From JBEKZQ01 sp049509675 (lineage in GTDB: Bacteria > Planctomycetota > Planctomycetia > Pirellulales > Thermoguttaceae), in assembly GCA_049509675.1 (NCBI GenBank), contig JBEKZQ010000096.1:1-15867 (forward strand): a DNA stretch of 15,867 nt. Direction: 5' to 3'. Shown here piece by piece: positions 1 through 6,813 of the stretch (the first letter of the stretch is position 1; each line of letters opens with the position of its first letter). The notes below the pieces were generated by a model. That model saw nothing but the letters and a program-made list of their open reading frames with translations. It was not told where the DNA came from and made no database searches. A program made the position numbers and the translations under genes.

Positions 1-1
1 G

Positions 2-523
2 CAATCGCTCAAACTGACCGACTACATCCGCGACGTGCCTGATTTCCCGAAACCGGGGATCTTGTTCCGCGACATCACGCCGTTGTTGGCGTCGCCGACC
101 GCGCTGCGGCAGACGATCCTGGCCCTGGCCGACCATTACCGCGACCGGCGGATCGATCTGGTGGCGGCGGTCGAGGCCCGCGGCTTCATCTTCGCCGCGC
201 CGCTGGCGCTGGAACTCAACGCCGGCCTGATCCCCATCCGCAAGCCGGGCAAGCTGCCCTGCAGCACGCTTTCCTGCACCTATCAACTGGAGTACGGCAG
301 CGACGCCCTGCACATGCATGCCGACGCCATTGCGGCGGGAACCAGCGTGCTGCTGGTAGACGACCTGTTGGCCACCGGCGGCACCGTTGCCGCCTGTTGC
401 CGCCTGGTCGAGCAGGCGGGCGGCCGGGTGGCCGGCTGCGCCTTCGTTATCGAGTTGGTCGCCCTCGGCGGCGCCGGGCGAATCGCCAAGTACGACACCC
501 TCAGCCTGATCAAGTACCCGTGA
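2..523 (+). CDS. apt: Adenine phosphoribosyltransferase, 5' end cut by window
   Basis: Cytosolic purine-salvage enzyme that converts adenine and PRPP to AMP and pyrophosphate. The reading frame is open to the left edge, and the in-frame residues before the first GTG (position 35) read QSLKLTDYIRDVPDFPKPG, which matches the conserved APT N-terminus. The true start therefore lies just outside the window, and only about the first few to fifteen residues should be missing. Visible family motifs are PKPGILFRDITPLL, EARGFIFAAPLA, IRKPGKLP, and the PRPP-binding loop VLLVDDLLATGGT (347-385) with its paired aspartates. The C-terminus ends normally at TGA 521-523. It converges on cysI with only 11 bases between the stops, and no terminator hairpin is visible there. 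Identification is firm; only the start is unknown. Confidence 0.95.
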   Translation, partial: QSLKLTDYIRDVPDFPKPGILFRDITPLLASPTALRQTILALADHYRDRRIDLVAAVEARGFIFAAPLALELNAGLIPIRKPGKLPCSTLSCTYQLEYGSDALHMHADAIAAGTSVLLVDDLLATGGTVAACCRLVEQAGGRVAGCAFVIELVALGGAGRIAKYDTLSLIKYP

Positions 524-534
524 AGTGTCGGTCG

Positions 535-2265
535 TTATGCCGCCGGCTCGCTTTGGGCATTCTTGAGCAGTTCTTCCGGACCCTTGCGGGCGCAGAAATC
601 GCCAAAACTCTCGCCGCTGTTGCGGTTGTGGCGGAAATAGAGCAGCACGGGGATCAGCGTCGCCACGATGCGCTCCAGGGGAACCCCATCGCGATAGAGC
701 ACTCCCAAGCGATTGCCCAGGCGGCGACCGCCCAGGTAGATCGCGTATCGTCCGGCCGTGCGGCCCACCAAACCGACCTCGGCGTTGTAAGGCCGAGAGC
801 AACCGTTGGGACATCCGGTCATCCGCAGGGTAAAGACCACGTCGGTCAGGTCCAGGCGCACGAGTTCGGCCTCCAACTGGTCGACCAGCCCGGGCAGCAC
901 CCGCTCGCTTTCGGTGACGGCCAACGGGCACGTCGGCATGGAAACACAGGCCGCCGACCAGCGCCTAACGGCGGAGATTTCGTAGACCGAGCGCACCTCG
1001 TGCCGCCGCAGAAGATCGTCCACGCCGGGGCGGTCCTCCCAGCGGATGTCGCCCAGCAGCACGCACTGGCCGGCCGTCAGGCCGATCTGCGGCTGGTACT
1101 TGCGACAGACCTCGCGCAGGGCGGATTTCAAACGCAGCCCATGCCGATCGACCAGCCGCCCGGTCTCGACGTACACGCCGAAGAACCAGCGGCCGTCGCC
1201 TTGTTCGTGCCAGCCGAGATGGTCGTCGATGTCCCAGACCTCGCCGGAGTGCAAGGCGGCCAAGGGATAGCCGAGGACCGCTTCCACCCGGTTCTTGAAC
1301 TTCTCCATGCCCCAATCGGCCAGCAGGTACTTCAGACGTGCCCGCTTGCGGTTGCTGCGGTCGCCATGGTCGCGGAACACGGCCAACACGGCCTTGACCA
1401 CGTCGATCACCTGCTCCGGCCCGACCAGGGCCATGTGCCGGGCCATGGCGGCGAAGGTCTGCTCGTTGCCGGGGGTCATCCCCATGCCGCCGCCGACGAA
1501 CACGTTATAGCCCACGATCCGAAAATCCTCGCACATCGCCAACAGCCCGATGTCCTGGCTATAGACCCCCACGCAGTTGTCGCCGGGCAGGCCGACGGCG
1601 ATCTTCAACTTGTGCGGCAGGTAGGCTCGACCGTAGAGCCGGTCGTTGTCCGTGCCATCGGCTTGAGCGCTGCCGGCGCCGTCCAGCCAGATCTCGCGAT
1701 AGGCCGGCACGTGGGGACGAAGCTCGTCGGCCAGGCGGTGGGCCAGCCATTGCATCTGGCCGTGGACGGGATCGCCCCAATACGGGGCGGGGCAACACAT
1801 CACGTTGCGGGCCGCGTCGCCGCTGGCGCCCAACGTCGATAGGCCCGAGCCGTTGACGCGGCGGACCACCTCGCGGATGTTCCGCTTGGCGATGCCGTAG
1901 ATTTCCAGGGCCTGGCGGGTCGTGATGCGGAGCGCACCATTGCCAAACTCGTCGCCAATGTCCAACTGGGCCAGCAATTGCTCGCTGCTGAGCCTGCCCC
2001 CCGGCACGGCGACGCGGGCCATGAGACTGTATACCCGCGCAGTCCTGGCCGTGTGGCTGCCCAAATGTCGGCGGCGGTCGCGATCGTCCTGCTGGTAGAT
2101 GCCGTGATGACGCAGCAACTGCGCGGTCGCGTCGCTGAAGCGATCGGTCGGCTCGGCCAACTCCTCGACAATCCGCCCGCGCAAACCGTGACTTTCGGCC
2201 TTGAGCGCCTCTTTAGGGCTCAGGAGGTGGATGTCGGAAGATGGCCGTTCGGGGCTCGGATCCAT
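535..2265 (-). CDS. cysI: Assimilatory sulfite reductase hemoprotein (beta) subunit
   Basis: 576-aa siroheme/[4Fe-4S] enzyme reducing sulfite to sulfide for cysteine synthesis. The N-terminus (about residues 15-70, LSPKEALKAESHGLRG) is typical of the CysI/sulfite reductase family, followed by two ferrodoxin-like and two siroheme-binding repeats. The four cluster ligands are visible: C440 and C446 in ACVSMPTCPLA, and C485 and C489 in TGCPNGCSRPYNAEVGLVG. Spacing and numbering are nearly those of E. coli CysI (434/440/479/483). Length also fits (about 570). The start ATG at 2265 has no clear Shine-Dalgarno, but conserved sequence begins by residue 15, so it cannot be far off. No flavoprotein partner (cysJ) or siroheme gene is adjacent in the window, so the electron donor (ferredoxin or NADPH flavoprotein) cannot be read from this sequence; SRPYNAE resembles the ferredoxin-type motif slightly more than E. 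coli's. Confidence 0.93.
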   Translation of the reverse strand: MDPSPERPSSDIHLLSPKEALKAESHGLRGRIVEELAEPTDRFSDATAQLLRHHGIYQQDDRDRRRHLGSHTARTARVYSLMARVAVPGGRLSSEQLLAQLDIGDEFGNGALRITTRQALEIYGIAKRNIREVVRRVNGSGLSTLGASGDAARNVMCCPAPYWGDPVHGQMQWLAHRLADELRPHVPAYREIWLDGAGSAQADGTDNDRLYGRAYLPHKLKIAVGLPGDNCVGVYSQDIGLLAMCEDFRIVGYNVFVGGGMGMTPGNEQTFAAMARHMALVGPEQVIDVVKAVLAVFRDHGDRSNRKRARLKYLLADWGMEKFKNRVEAVLGYPLAALHSGEVWDIDDHLGWHEQGDGRWFFGVYVETGRLVDRHGLRLKSALREVCRKYQPQIGLTAGQCVLLGDIRWEDRPGVDDLLRRHEVRSVYEISAVRRWSAACVSMPTCPLAVTESERVLPGLVDQLEAELVRLDLTDVVFTLRMTGCPNGCSRPYNAEVGLVGRTAGRYAIYLGGRRLGNRLGVLYRDGVPLERIVATLIPVLLYFRHNRNSGESFGDFCARKGPEELLKNAQSEPAA

Positions 2266-2338
2266 GATTCCAGTTTAGCATTGATTCCCGGTCAGGGCAA
2301 GGTCCCACCTACCAGAAAGAGGGGGTGTGCTCGAAGGG

Positions 2339-2437
2339 TTGAGAGTCGAGAGTCGAGAGTCAGGGACGGCGGAGTAGATCCTGGGATAAGTCCTGAAGGT
2401 TTGCGGGCTCTCGACTCTCGACTCTCAACTCTCGACT
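2339..2437. repeat. Inverted repeat of heptamers between ilvD and cysI
   Basis: Left arm 2339-2359 and right arm 2408-2428 are a perfect 21-bp inverted repeat around a 48-base loop. Each arm is itself a 7-base tandem: GAGAGTC three times in 2341-2361, and CTCTCGA/CTCTCAA four times in 2408-2435. It fills much of the ilvD-cysI gap, so an ilvD transcript reading on toward cysI could fold a long stem here. No T-run follows on the minus strand, so it is not a standard intrinsic terminator. Related heptamers occur at 8305-8320. Confidence 0.85.
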
Positions 2438-2445
2438 GTTGTCGC

Positions 2446-4278
2446 TCACTTCCACTTCAACACCGCGCCCGTATCGGCGCTGGTGGCCATAGCGGCATAT
2501 TTGGCCAGGCTGCCGGTCGTGAAGCGGGGCGGACGCGGCGTCCACTGCCGGGCCCGGGCGGCCAACTCGGCTTCGCTCAGCCGGACATTGAGCGTGTGGC
2601 CGCGGACGTCGATCTCCACGACGTCGCCCGGCTGCAAGAGGCCGATCGGTCCGCCGGCGGCGGCCTCGGGACTGATATGGCCGATGCAGGCGCCGGCCGT
2701 TCCGCCGGAAAAACGTCCGTCGGTAATCAGGGCCACCTTGTCGTCCAAGCCCATCCCCTTAATGGCCGTGGTGGGGGCGAGCATCTCTTGCATGCCCGGT
2801 CCGCCGCGGGGACCTTCGTAGCGGATCACGACCACGTCGCCCGCCTTGACCTTGCCGTTGACGATGCCCGCGTAGGCGTCGGTCTCCGAGTCGAAAATCA
2901 CGGCGGGACCGCTGTAACGGAGCATCTCGGGCCGAACGCCGGCCGCCTTGATCACGGCCCCTTTCGGGGCCAGGTTGCCGTAGAGGATGACCAGCCCGCC
3001 TTCGTCGCTATAGGCCCTCGGCACCTCGCGGATGCAATCCAGCGGATCGAATCCCAGGTCGTCGGCCGACAGGTCGCGGACCGACTGGTTTTTCCGCTGC
3101 ACCTGCATGCCCTCATGGGTGCGCGTGCCGCCGGCGGTAACGGCCGCCAACTCCAGGGCCTCTGTCTTGACCGTCGCAGCCCGGATGTCGTAATCGGCGA
3201 TGTTCTCGCCCAACGTCTTCCCGCTGACCGTGGGGCAATCCAGGTGCAGCAACTGCGGCCGGCCGCGCTGGATGCTGCCCAGGATCGTGTGGACTCCACC
3301 GGCGTTGTGTACGTCTTCCACGTGGAAGTGGCTGCTGGGGGCCACCTTGCAGATGTTGGGCGTGTTGCGGCTGAGCGTGTTGATCCGCTGGATGTCGTAA
3401 AGGACGCCGGCCTCCTGGGCCACCGCCAACATGTGCAGCACGGTGTTGGTGCTGCCGCCCATGGCCATGTCGAGGACCATGGAATTGTCGATCGAATCGG
3501 CGGTGACGATCTCGCGGGGCAATAGGCCGTGGCCTTCGCCCCGTTTCTCGAACTCCAGCACCATCTCGACGATCCGCCGCGCGGCCGCGCGAAACAGGCG
3601 CTTCCGATCGGCGCTGGTGGCCAACAACGTGCCGTTGGTGGGCAATGCCATGCCCAGGGCCTCGCAAAGGCAGTTCATGCTGTTGGCGGTGAACATGCCC
3701 GAGCAGGAGCCGCAGGTGGGACAGCCGGCTTTTTCCAGGTCCAGCAACTCCTGCGCCGAGAGTTTGCCGTCCTGCCGGGCCGCGGCGCCCACGAACACGT
3801 CGATCAGATCGACGGTCCGGCCGTCGGCCGTTTTGCCGGCCTCCATCGGTCCGCCGCTGACGAACACGGTGGGAATGTTGCAGCGCACCGCGGCCATGAG
3901 CATGCCGGGCACGATCTTGTCGCAATTGGGAATGCAGATCATGCCGTCGAAGCAATGGGCCTGGAGCATGGTCTCGACCGAGTCGGCGATGATCTCCCGG
4001 CTGGGGAGCGAGTACTTCATGCCGGCGTGCCCCATGGCGATGCCGTCGTCCACGCCGATGGTGTTGAAAATGAACGGCACGCCGCCCGCCTCGCGCACGC
4101 ACTCCTTGACGAACTGCCCGACCTTGTCCAGATGGGTATGGCCGGGAACAATATCGACGTGGCTGTTGCAGATGGCGATGAACGGTTTCTTGAAATCTCC
4201 ATCCGTGACGCCGGTGGCCCGCAGCAGGCTGCGATGGGGGGCCCGCGCATCGCCCAGCTTGATCGTGTCCGATCGCAT
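2446..4278 (-). CDS. ilvD: Dihydroxy-acid dehydratase
   Basis: 610-aa cytosolic iron-sulfur enzyme of valine, leucine, isoleucine and pantothenate synthesis; it dehydrates 2,3-dihydroxy-3-methylbutanoate and its homologue to the 2-keto acids. Landmarks in order: VPGHTHL (44-50), NTIGVDDGIAMGHAGM with metal-binding D78, IPNCDKIVPGMLMA with cluster Cys C119 and K121 (the lysine carbamylated in the family), CPTCGSCSGMFTANSMNC with C192, and ITDGRFSGGT toward the C-terminus. Length is like E. coli IlvD (616). Where [2Fe-2S] members have a cysteine in TCNMH, this protein has PGHTH, so I infer the oxygen-sensitive [4Fe-4S] class. The start ATG (4276-4278) has AAGGA about nine bases upstream on the minus strand. 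No other branched-chain gene is nearby; cysI lies 180 bases downstream on the same strand. Confidence 0.96.
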   Translation of the reverse strand: MRSDTIKLGDARAPHRSLLRATGVTDGDFKKPFIAICNSHVDIVPGHTHLDKVGQFVKECVREAGGVPFIFNTIGVDDGIAMGHAGMKYSLPSREIIADSVETMLQAHCFDGMICIPNCDKIVPGMLMAAVRCNIPTVFVSGGPMEAGKTADGRTVDLIDVFVGAAARQDGKLSAQELLDLEKAGCPTCGSCSGMFTANSMNCLCEALGMALPTNGTLLATSADRKRLFRAAARRIVEMVLEFEKRGEGHGLLPREIVTADSIDNSMVLDMAMGGSTNTVLHMLAVAQEAGVLYDIQRINTLSRNTPNICKVAPSSHFHVEDVHNAGGVHTILGSIQRGRPQLLHLDCPTVSGKTLGENIADYDIRAATVKTEALELAAVTAGGTRTHEGMQVQRKNQSVRDLSADDLGFDPLDCIREVPRAYSDEGGLVILYGNLAPKGAVIKAAGVRPEMLRYSGPAVIFDSETDAYAGIVNGKVKAGDVVVIRYEGPRGGPGMQEMLAPTTAIKGMGLDDKVALITDGRFSGGTAGACIGHISPEAAAGGPIGLLQPGDVVEIDVRGHTLNVRLSEAELAARARQWTPRPPRFTTGSLAKYAAMATSADTGAVLKWK

Positions 4279-4304
4279 CGTTCAGGGTCCTTTTCAGGGA
4301 ATCG

Positions 4305-4319
4305 AGAATATCCTATTCT
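4305..4319. promoter_or_regulatory. AT-rich palindrome upstream of ilvD
   Basis: AGAATA-tcc-TATTCT is a perfect 6-bp dyad with a 3-base spacer, 26 bases before the ilvD start in otherwise GC-rich DNA. On the minus strand it overlaps TAGAAT, which is one base off a sigma70 -10 box. It could be a promoter core with an operator, but no good -35 is visible, so the role is a guess. Confidence 0.3.
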
Positions 4320-4362
4320 AGATGGTCTTGACCCGGAAAGATAGCATGTCTCCGGGCCCTCC

Positions 4363-4482
4363 AGGAGAACTGCAAAGTCGGGGTCTGGTCCATTTTTCGG
4401 CTGATAGGCATTGCCATTTGGCCGGACCCATGACCGAAAACATGGACCTGACCCCTTTCGCGTCGGACTTTGCAGTTGTCCT
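4363..4482. repeat. Large imperfect inverted-repeat element
   Basis: A two-block palindrome occupies most of the 275-base gap between ilvD and the DUF4832 gene. Outer arms 4363-4379 and 4466-4482 (AGGAGAACTGCAAAGTC against GACTTTGCAGTTGTCCT) differ at one base. Inner arms 4380-4400 and 4434-4455 (GGGGTCTGGTCC... against ...GGACCTGACCCC) pair with a few mismatches. The loop is about 33 bases. The right side has a roughly ten-base insertion (4456-4465) relative to the left. No protein is encoded; it has the look of a dispersed non-autonomous repeat. Confidence 0.8.
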
Positions 4483-4488
4483 GCCGGT

Positions 4489-4513
4489 CCCCTCTCCCGC
4501 GAGGGGAGAGGGG
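4489..4513. repeat. CCCTCTCCC/GGGAGAGGG hairpin
   Basis: A 10-bp perfect stem (4489-4498 with 4504-4513) around a 5-base loop, directly after the larger inverted repeat and 40 bases before the DUF4832 gene start. A related unit is at 14137-14171. No T-run follows, so I list it as a dispersed hairpin repeat rather than a terminator. Confidence 0.75.
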
Positions 4514-4553
4514 AGTAACGCGTGTGCCGTAATCGAAAGGGAGAACACCAGCC

Positions 4554-5969
4554 ATGAAACACATTGCCTTCGGCCTGATCGTCTTCGCATGTACGCTGAC
4601 CGCGATGGCGGGGGACCAGCAAGTTGTCGTCACCCCCGCGGAAACAGACGAAATCCTCGCCAACCCGGGCATGGGTTGGGAAACATTCGGCCAAACCAGC
4701 AAGCAGGATAGGAGCCTGCCGTCGTGGATTCCCTCGACGATCCATTATGAGCGCTGGGGCTGGGGCGAGTTGGAATCACGGCCTGGCAAGATCAACAGCG
4801 ATTTTCTCGACAAGGTGTTGAAGGAAACCCGCGACTCGGGACAGAAGTTGGCGTTTCGGGTCATGTGCTGTTCCACGACCCGAAATGCGCCCTACCATCC
4901 GAAATGGCTGAAAGAAGTCGGCGGCAAGGAGCTCATCGCCGACTACGAGGGGCAAGGCCCGCTGCCGATCCCCGACATGGATGATCCGGTCGTCTTGAAA
5001 GCCCATTTGGACTTCATCCAACGCCTGGGAGAACGATACGACGGCCACCCCGACATCGACCACGTCGACCTCGGCTCCATCGGTTGGTGGGGCGAGTGGC
5101 ATCTCAGCGGCTCGCGGAAGTACAAATTGCCGACGCTGGAGAACCGCATGAAGGTCGTGGACGCCTGCCTCGCAGCCTTCAAGAAGACGCCGCTGCTGAT
5201 GCTCATCGGCGGCGAGGAGTGTCTCAATCGCGCCTGCGACCACGGCGCGGGCTGGCGCGCCGACTGCCTGGGCGACATGGGCGGGTTCTCGAGGACGTGG
5301 TGCCACATGCTTCATGCCTATCCCCATGAAGTTGCCCGTGTTCCCGACACCTGGAAGACAGCCCCCGTTGCCTGGGAAACCTGCTGGGACATGCGGAAAT
5401 GGGTGGCCGAGGGCTGGCCGCTCCGCTACATCTTCAATTACGCCCTGGCCTGCCACGCTTCGGTCATCAACAACAAGTCTGCGCCGCTGCCGCAAGGGGA
5501 AAATGTTCGGCCTGAGATCGAGAGATTCCTGCGCCGGCTCGGCTGCCGCCTCGTTCTGAAGGAATTGAAACATCCTGCCAAGACACCCCTTGGCGGGAAG
5601 TTCGACCTTTCCATGAAATGGCAGAACGTCGGCTCGGCCCCTTGTTACAAACCGTATCGACTGGCCTATCGCCTCACCGGTAACAACGGCTTTACCAAGA
5701 CGTTTACAAGCGCCGTGCGTGTGACCCGCTGGCTTCCTGGTTCCGTCGAGCTATTCACGCCCGAGTTCTTCAAGATGCCGAAAGACCTGCCGCCGGGGAA
5801 GATCGACGCCGTGGCCGACAGCATCAGCCTTCCCGCCGACTTGCCCGCTGGCGCCTACACGTTCTCCATCGCTGTAGCTGACGGGGAAACCCCTGTTCTG
5901 CGGTTGGGGATCAAGGGACGAGCCGAGGATGGTTGGTATCCGTTGGGCAAGGTTCAGGTGACGCGATAA
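4554..5969 (+). CDS. Secreted DUF4832-family glycoside hydrolase-like protein
   Basis: 471 aa with a Sec signal peptide (residues 1-19, cleavage after AMA), so it acts outside the cytoplasm. The N-terminal two-thirds looks like a glycosidase-type TIM barrel: NPGMGWETF near residue 37, a RWGWGELESRPG strand/loop, KLAFRVM, and DHVDLGSIGWWGEWHLSG. The C-terminal part (from about residue 320, RFLRRLGCRLVLKEL ... LSMKWQNVGSAPCYKPY) matches my recollection of the DUF4832 beta-sandwich pattern. E181 (WWGEWH) and E275 (VAWETCW) sit where retaining glycosidases carry acid/base and nucleophile, and are the best catalytic candidates, but this is inference. The substrate is unknown. The start is supported by AAAGGGAG about ten bases upstream. 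Neighbouring envelope and polysaccharide genes suggest a role in glycan turnover. Confidence 0.82.
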   Translation: MKHIAFGLIVFACTLTAMAGDQQVVVTPAETDEILANPGMGWETFGQTSKQDRSLPSWIPSTIHYERWGWGELESRPGKINSDFLDKVLKETRDSGQKLAFRVMCCSTTRNAPYHPKWLKEVGGKELIADYEGQGPLPIPDMDDPVVLKAHLDFIQRLGERYDGHPDIDHVDLGSIGWWGEWHLSGSRKYKLPTLENRMKVVDACLAAFKKTPLLMLIGGEECLNRACDHGAGWRADCLGDMGGFSRTWCHMLHAYPHEVARVPDTWKTAPVAWETCWDMRKWVAEGWPLRYIFNYALACHASVINNKSAPLPQGENVRPEIERFLRRLGCRLVLKELKHPAKTPLGGKFDLSMKWQNVGSAPCYKPYRLAYRLTGNNGFTKTFTSAVRVTRWLPGSVELFTPEFFKMPKDLPPGKIDAVADSISLPADLPAGAYTFSIAVADGETPVLRLGIKGRAEDGWYPLGKVQVTR

Positions 5970-6142
5970 CCTGTGGAATTTACCTAATCGCCTTAATCCG
6001 AATAGCCGATATAACCGTTTGAAACTCATGCGGCAACGTCGCACGCGGGATGGAGTCTGGACCCCTGGAAAGCCGTCGGTTTGTGCCTATGGACATGGAT
6101 CTTTGGCAGAAACCCGGGGAGATGCCCTCGTAAGGGTAAGGT

Positions 6143-6778
6143 ATGAAACAGATTGCACGCCTCATCCCATGCCTGCTATGCTGTCTCGTCCTGACGGGTT
6201 GCAGCTTGTACTGCAACGGAACGCAAACGCTGCTGGTCAAACCGTGGCTGTTTTGCACAGATAGGGATGCCTGCCACACCCAAGCGAAGGCCGGGAAATG
6301 CGCTGCCGCCGCCTGGCAAGCCCATGTGGAGGCTAACCCGGGAGATGCCTGTCGCAAGGAATTTGAGAGAGGCTTCAGGGATGGTTTTGCAGACTTCCTG
6401 TATGCCGGGGGAACGGGTGAGCCGCCGCCGGTGCCGCCGCGACGCCTGTGGAACCTTGACTACCGAACGCCCGAAGGCCATCAGGCCGTCGAGGACTGGT
6501 TTGCCGGGTTCCGCTGCGGCGCTGCCGCGGCTCGGGAGGGAGGATGTCGGGAGCAAATGACGATTCGGTCGTCGCTGTCGGCGAACAAGCACGCCGGCGA
6601 TCCGGCAGCACCTGTCGGCGTGACGGAGCAGGTCCGTCCAATCGAGGTACTCCCGACTCCGGCACCCACCGAAGCCGTGCCGCAGCTCCGCAAGCCCGCG
6701 CCGCCGAGCCAGGAACCCCAACCGTCGTCGGAAGAGTCCGTTCTCGAAGGCCTGCGTTCGGCTTGCCGGCCCCGGTAA
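6143..6778 (+). CDS. Small cysteine-rich lipoprotein of unknown function
   Basis: 211 aa. The N-terminus is a lipoprotein signal: positive start, hydrophobic stretch, and lipobox LTGC with C20 as the lipidated residue. The mature part has several further cysteines, then a conserved-looking block EFERGFRDGFADFLYAGG followed by PPPVPPRRLWNLDYRTPEGHQAVEDWFAGFRCG, which reads like a repeated F-x-x-GF-x-x-G helix motif. The C-terminal 60 residues are Pro/Ser-rich and probably disordered. I recognise no named domain. It lies 35 bases before the Wza-like export gene on the same strand and is probably co-transcribed, so an accessory role in polysaccharide export at the envelope is the most reasonable guess. 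The ribosome site (TAAGG) is weak and very close to the ATG, so the start is reasonable but not certain. Confidence 0.75.
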   Translation: MKQIARLIPCLLCCLVLTGCSLYCNGTQTLLVKPWLFCTDRDACHTQAKAGKCAAAAWQAHVEANPGDACRKEFERGFRDGFADFLYAGGTGEPPPVPPRRLWNLDYRTPEGHQAVEDWFAGFRCGAAAAREGGCREQMTIRSSLSANKHAGDPAAPVGVTEQVRPIEVLPTPAPTEAVPQLRKPAPPSQEPQPSSEESVLEGLRSACRPR

Positions 6779-6813
6779 ACCGGGCCTGCCAATGACATAC
6801 TGAACTCAACCCT

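Noticed and set aside
2339..2437. Intrinsic terminator of ilvD
   Set aside because: Long stem but a 48-base loop and no T-run on the minus strand; kept as a repeat.
397..3525. Plus-strand ORFs of 481 and 515 codons
   Set aside because: Antisense shadows of cysI and ilvD, both firmly identified by catalytic motifs.
4279..4553. A T-box or riboswitch leader for ilvD
   Set aside because: The ilvD-proximal part is only about 85 bases before the repeat element begins, and no leader peptide with branched-chain codons or T-box core is visible.
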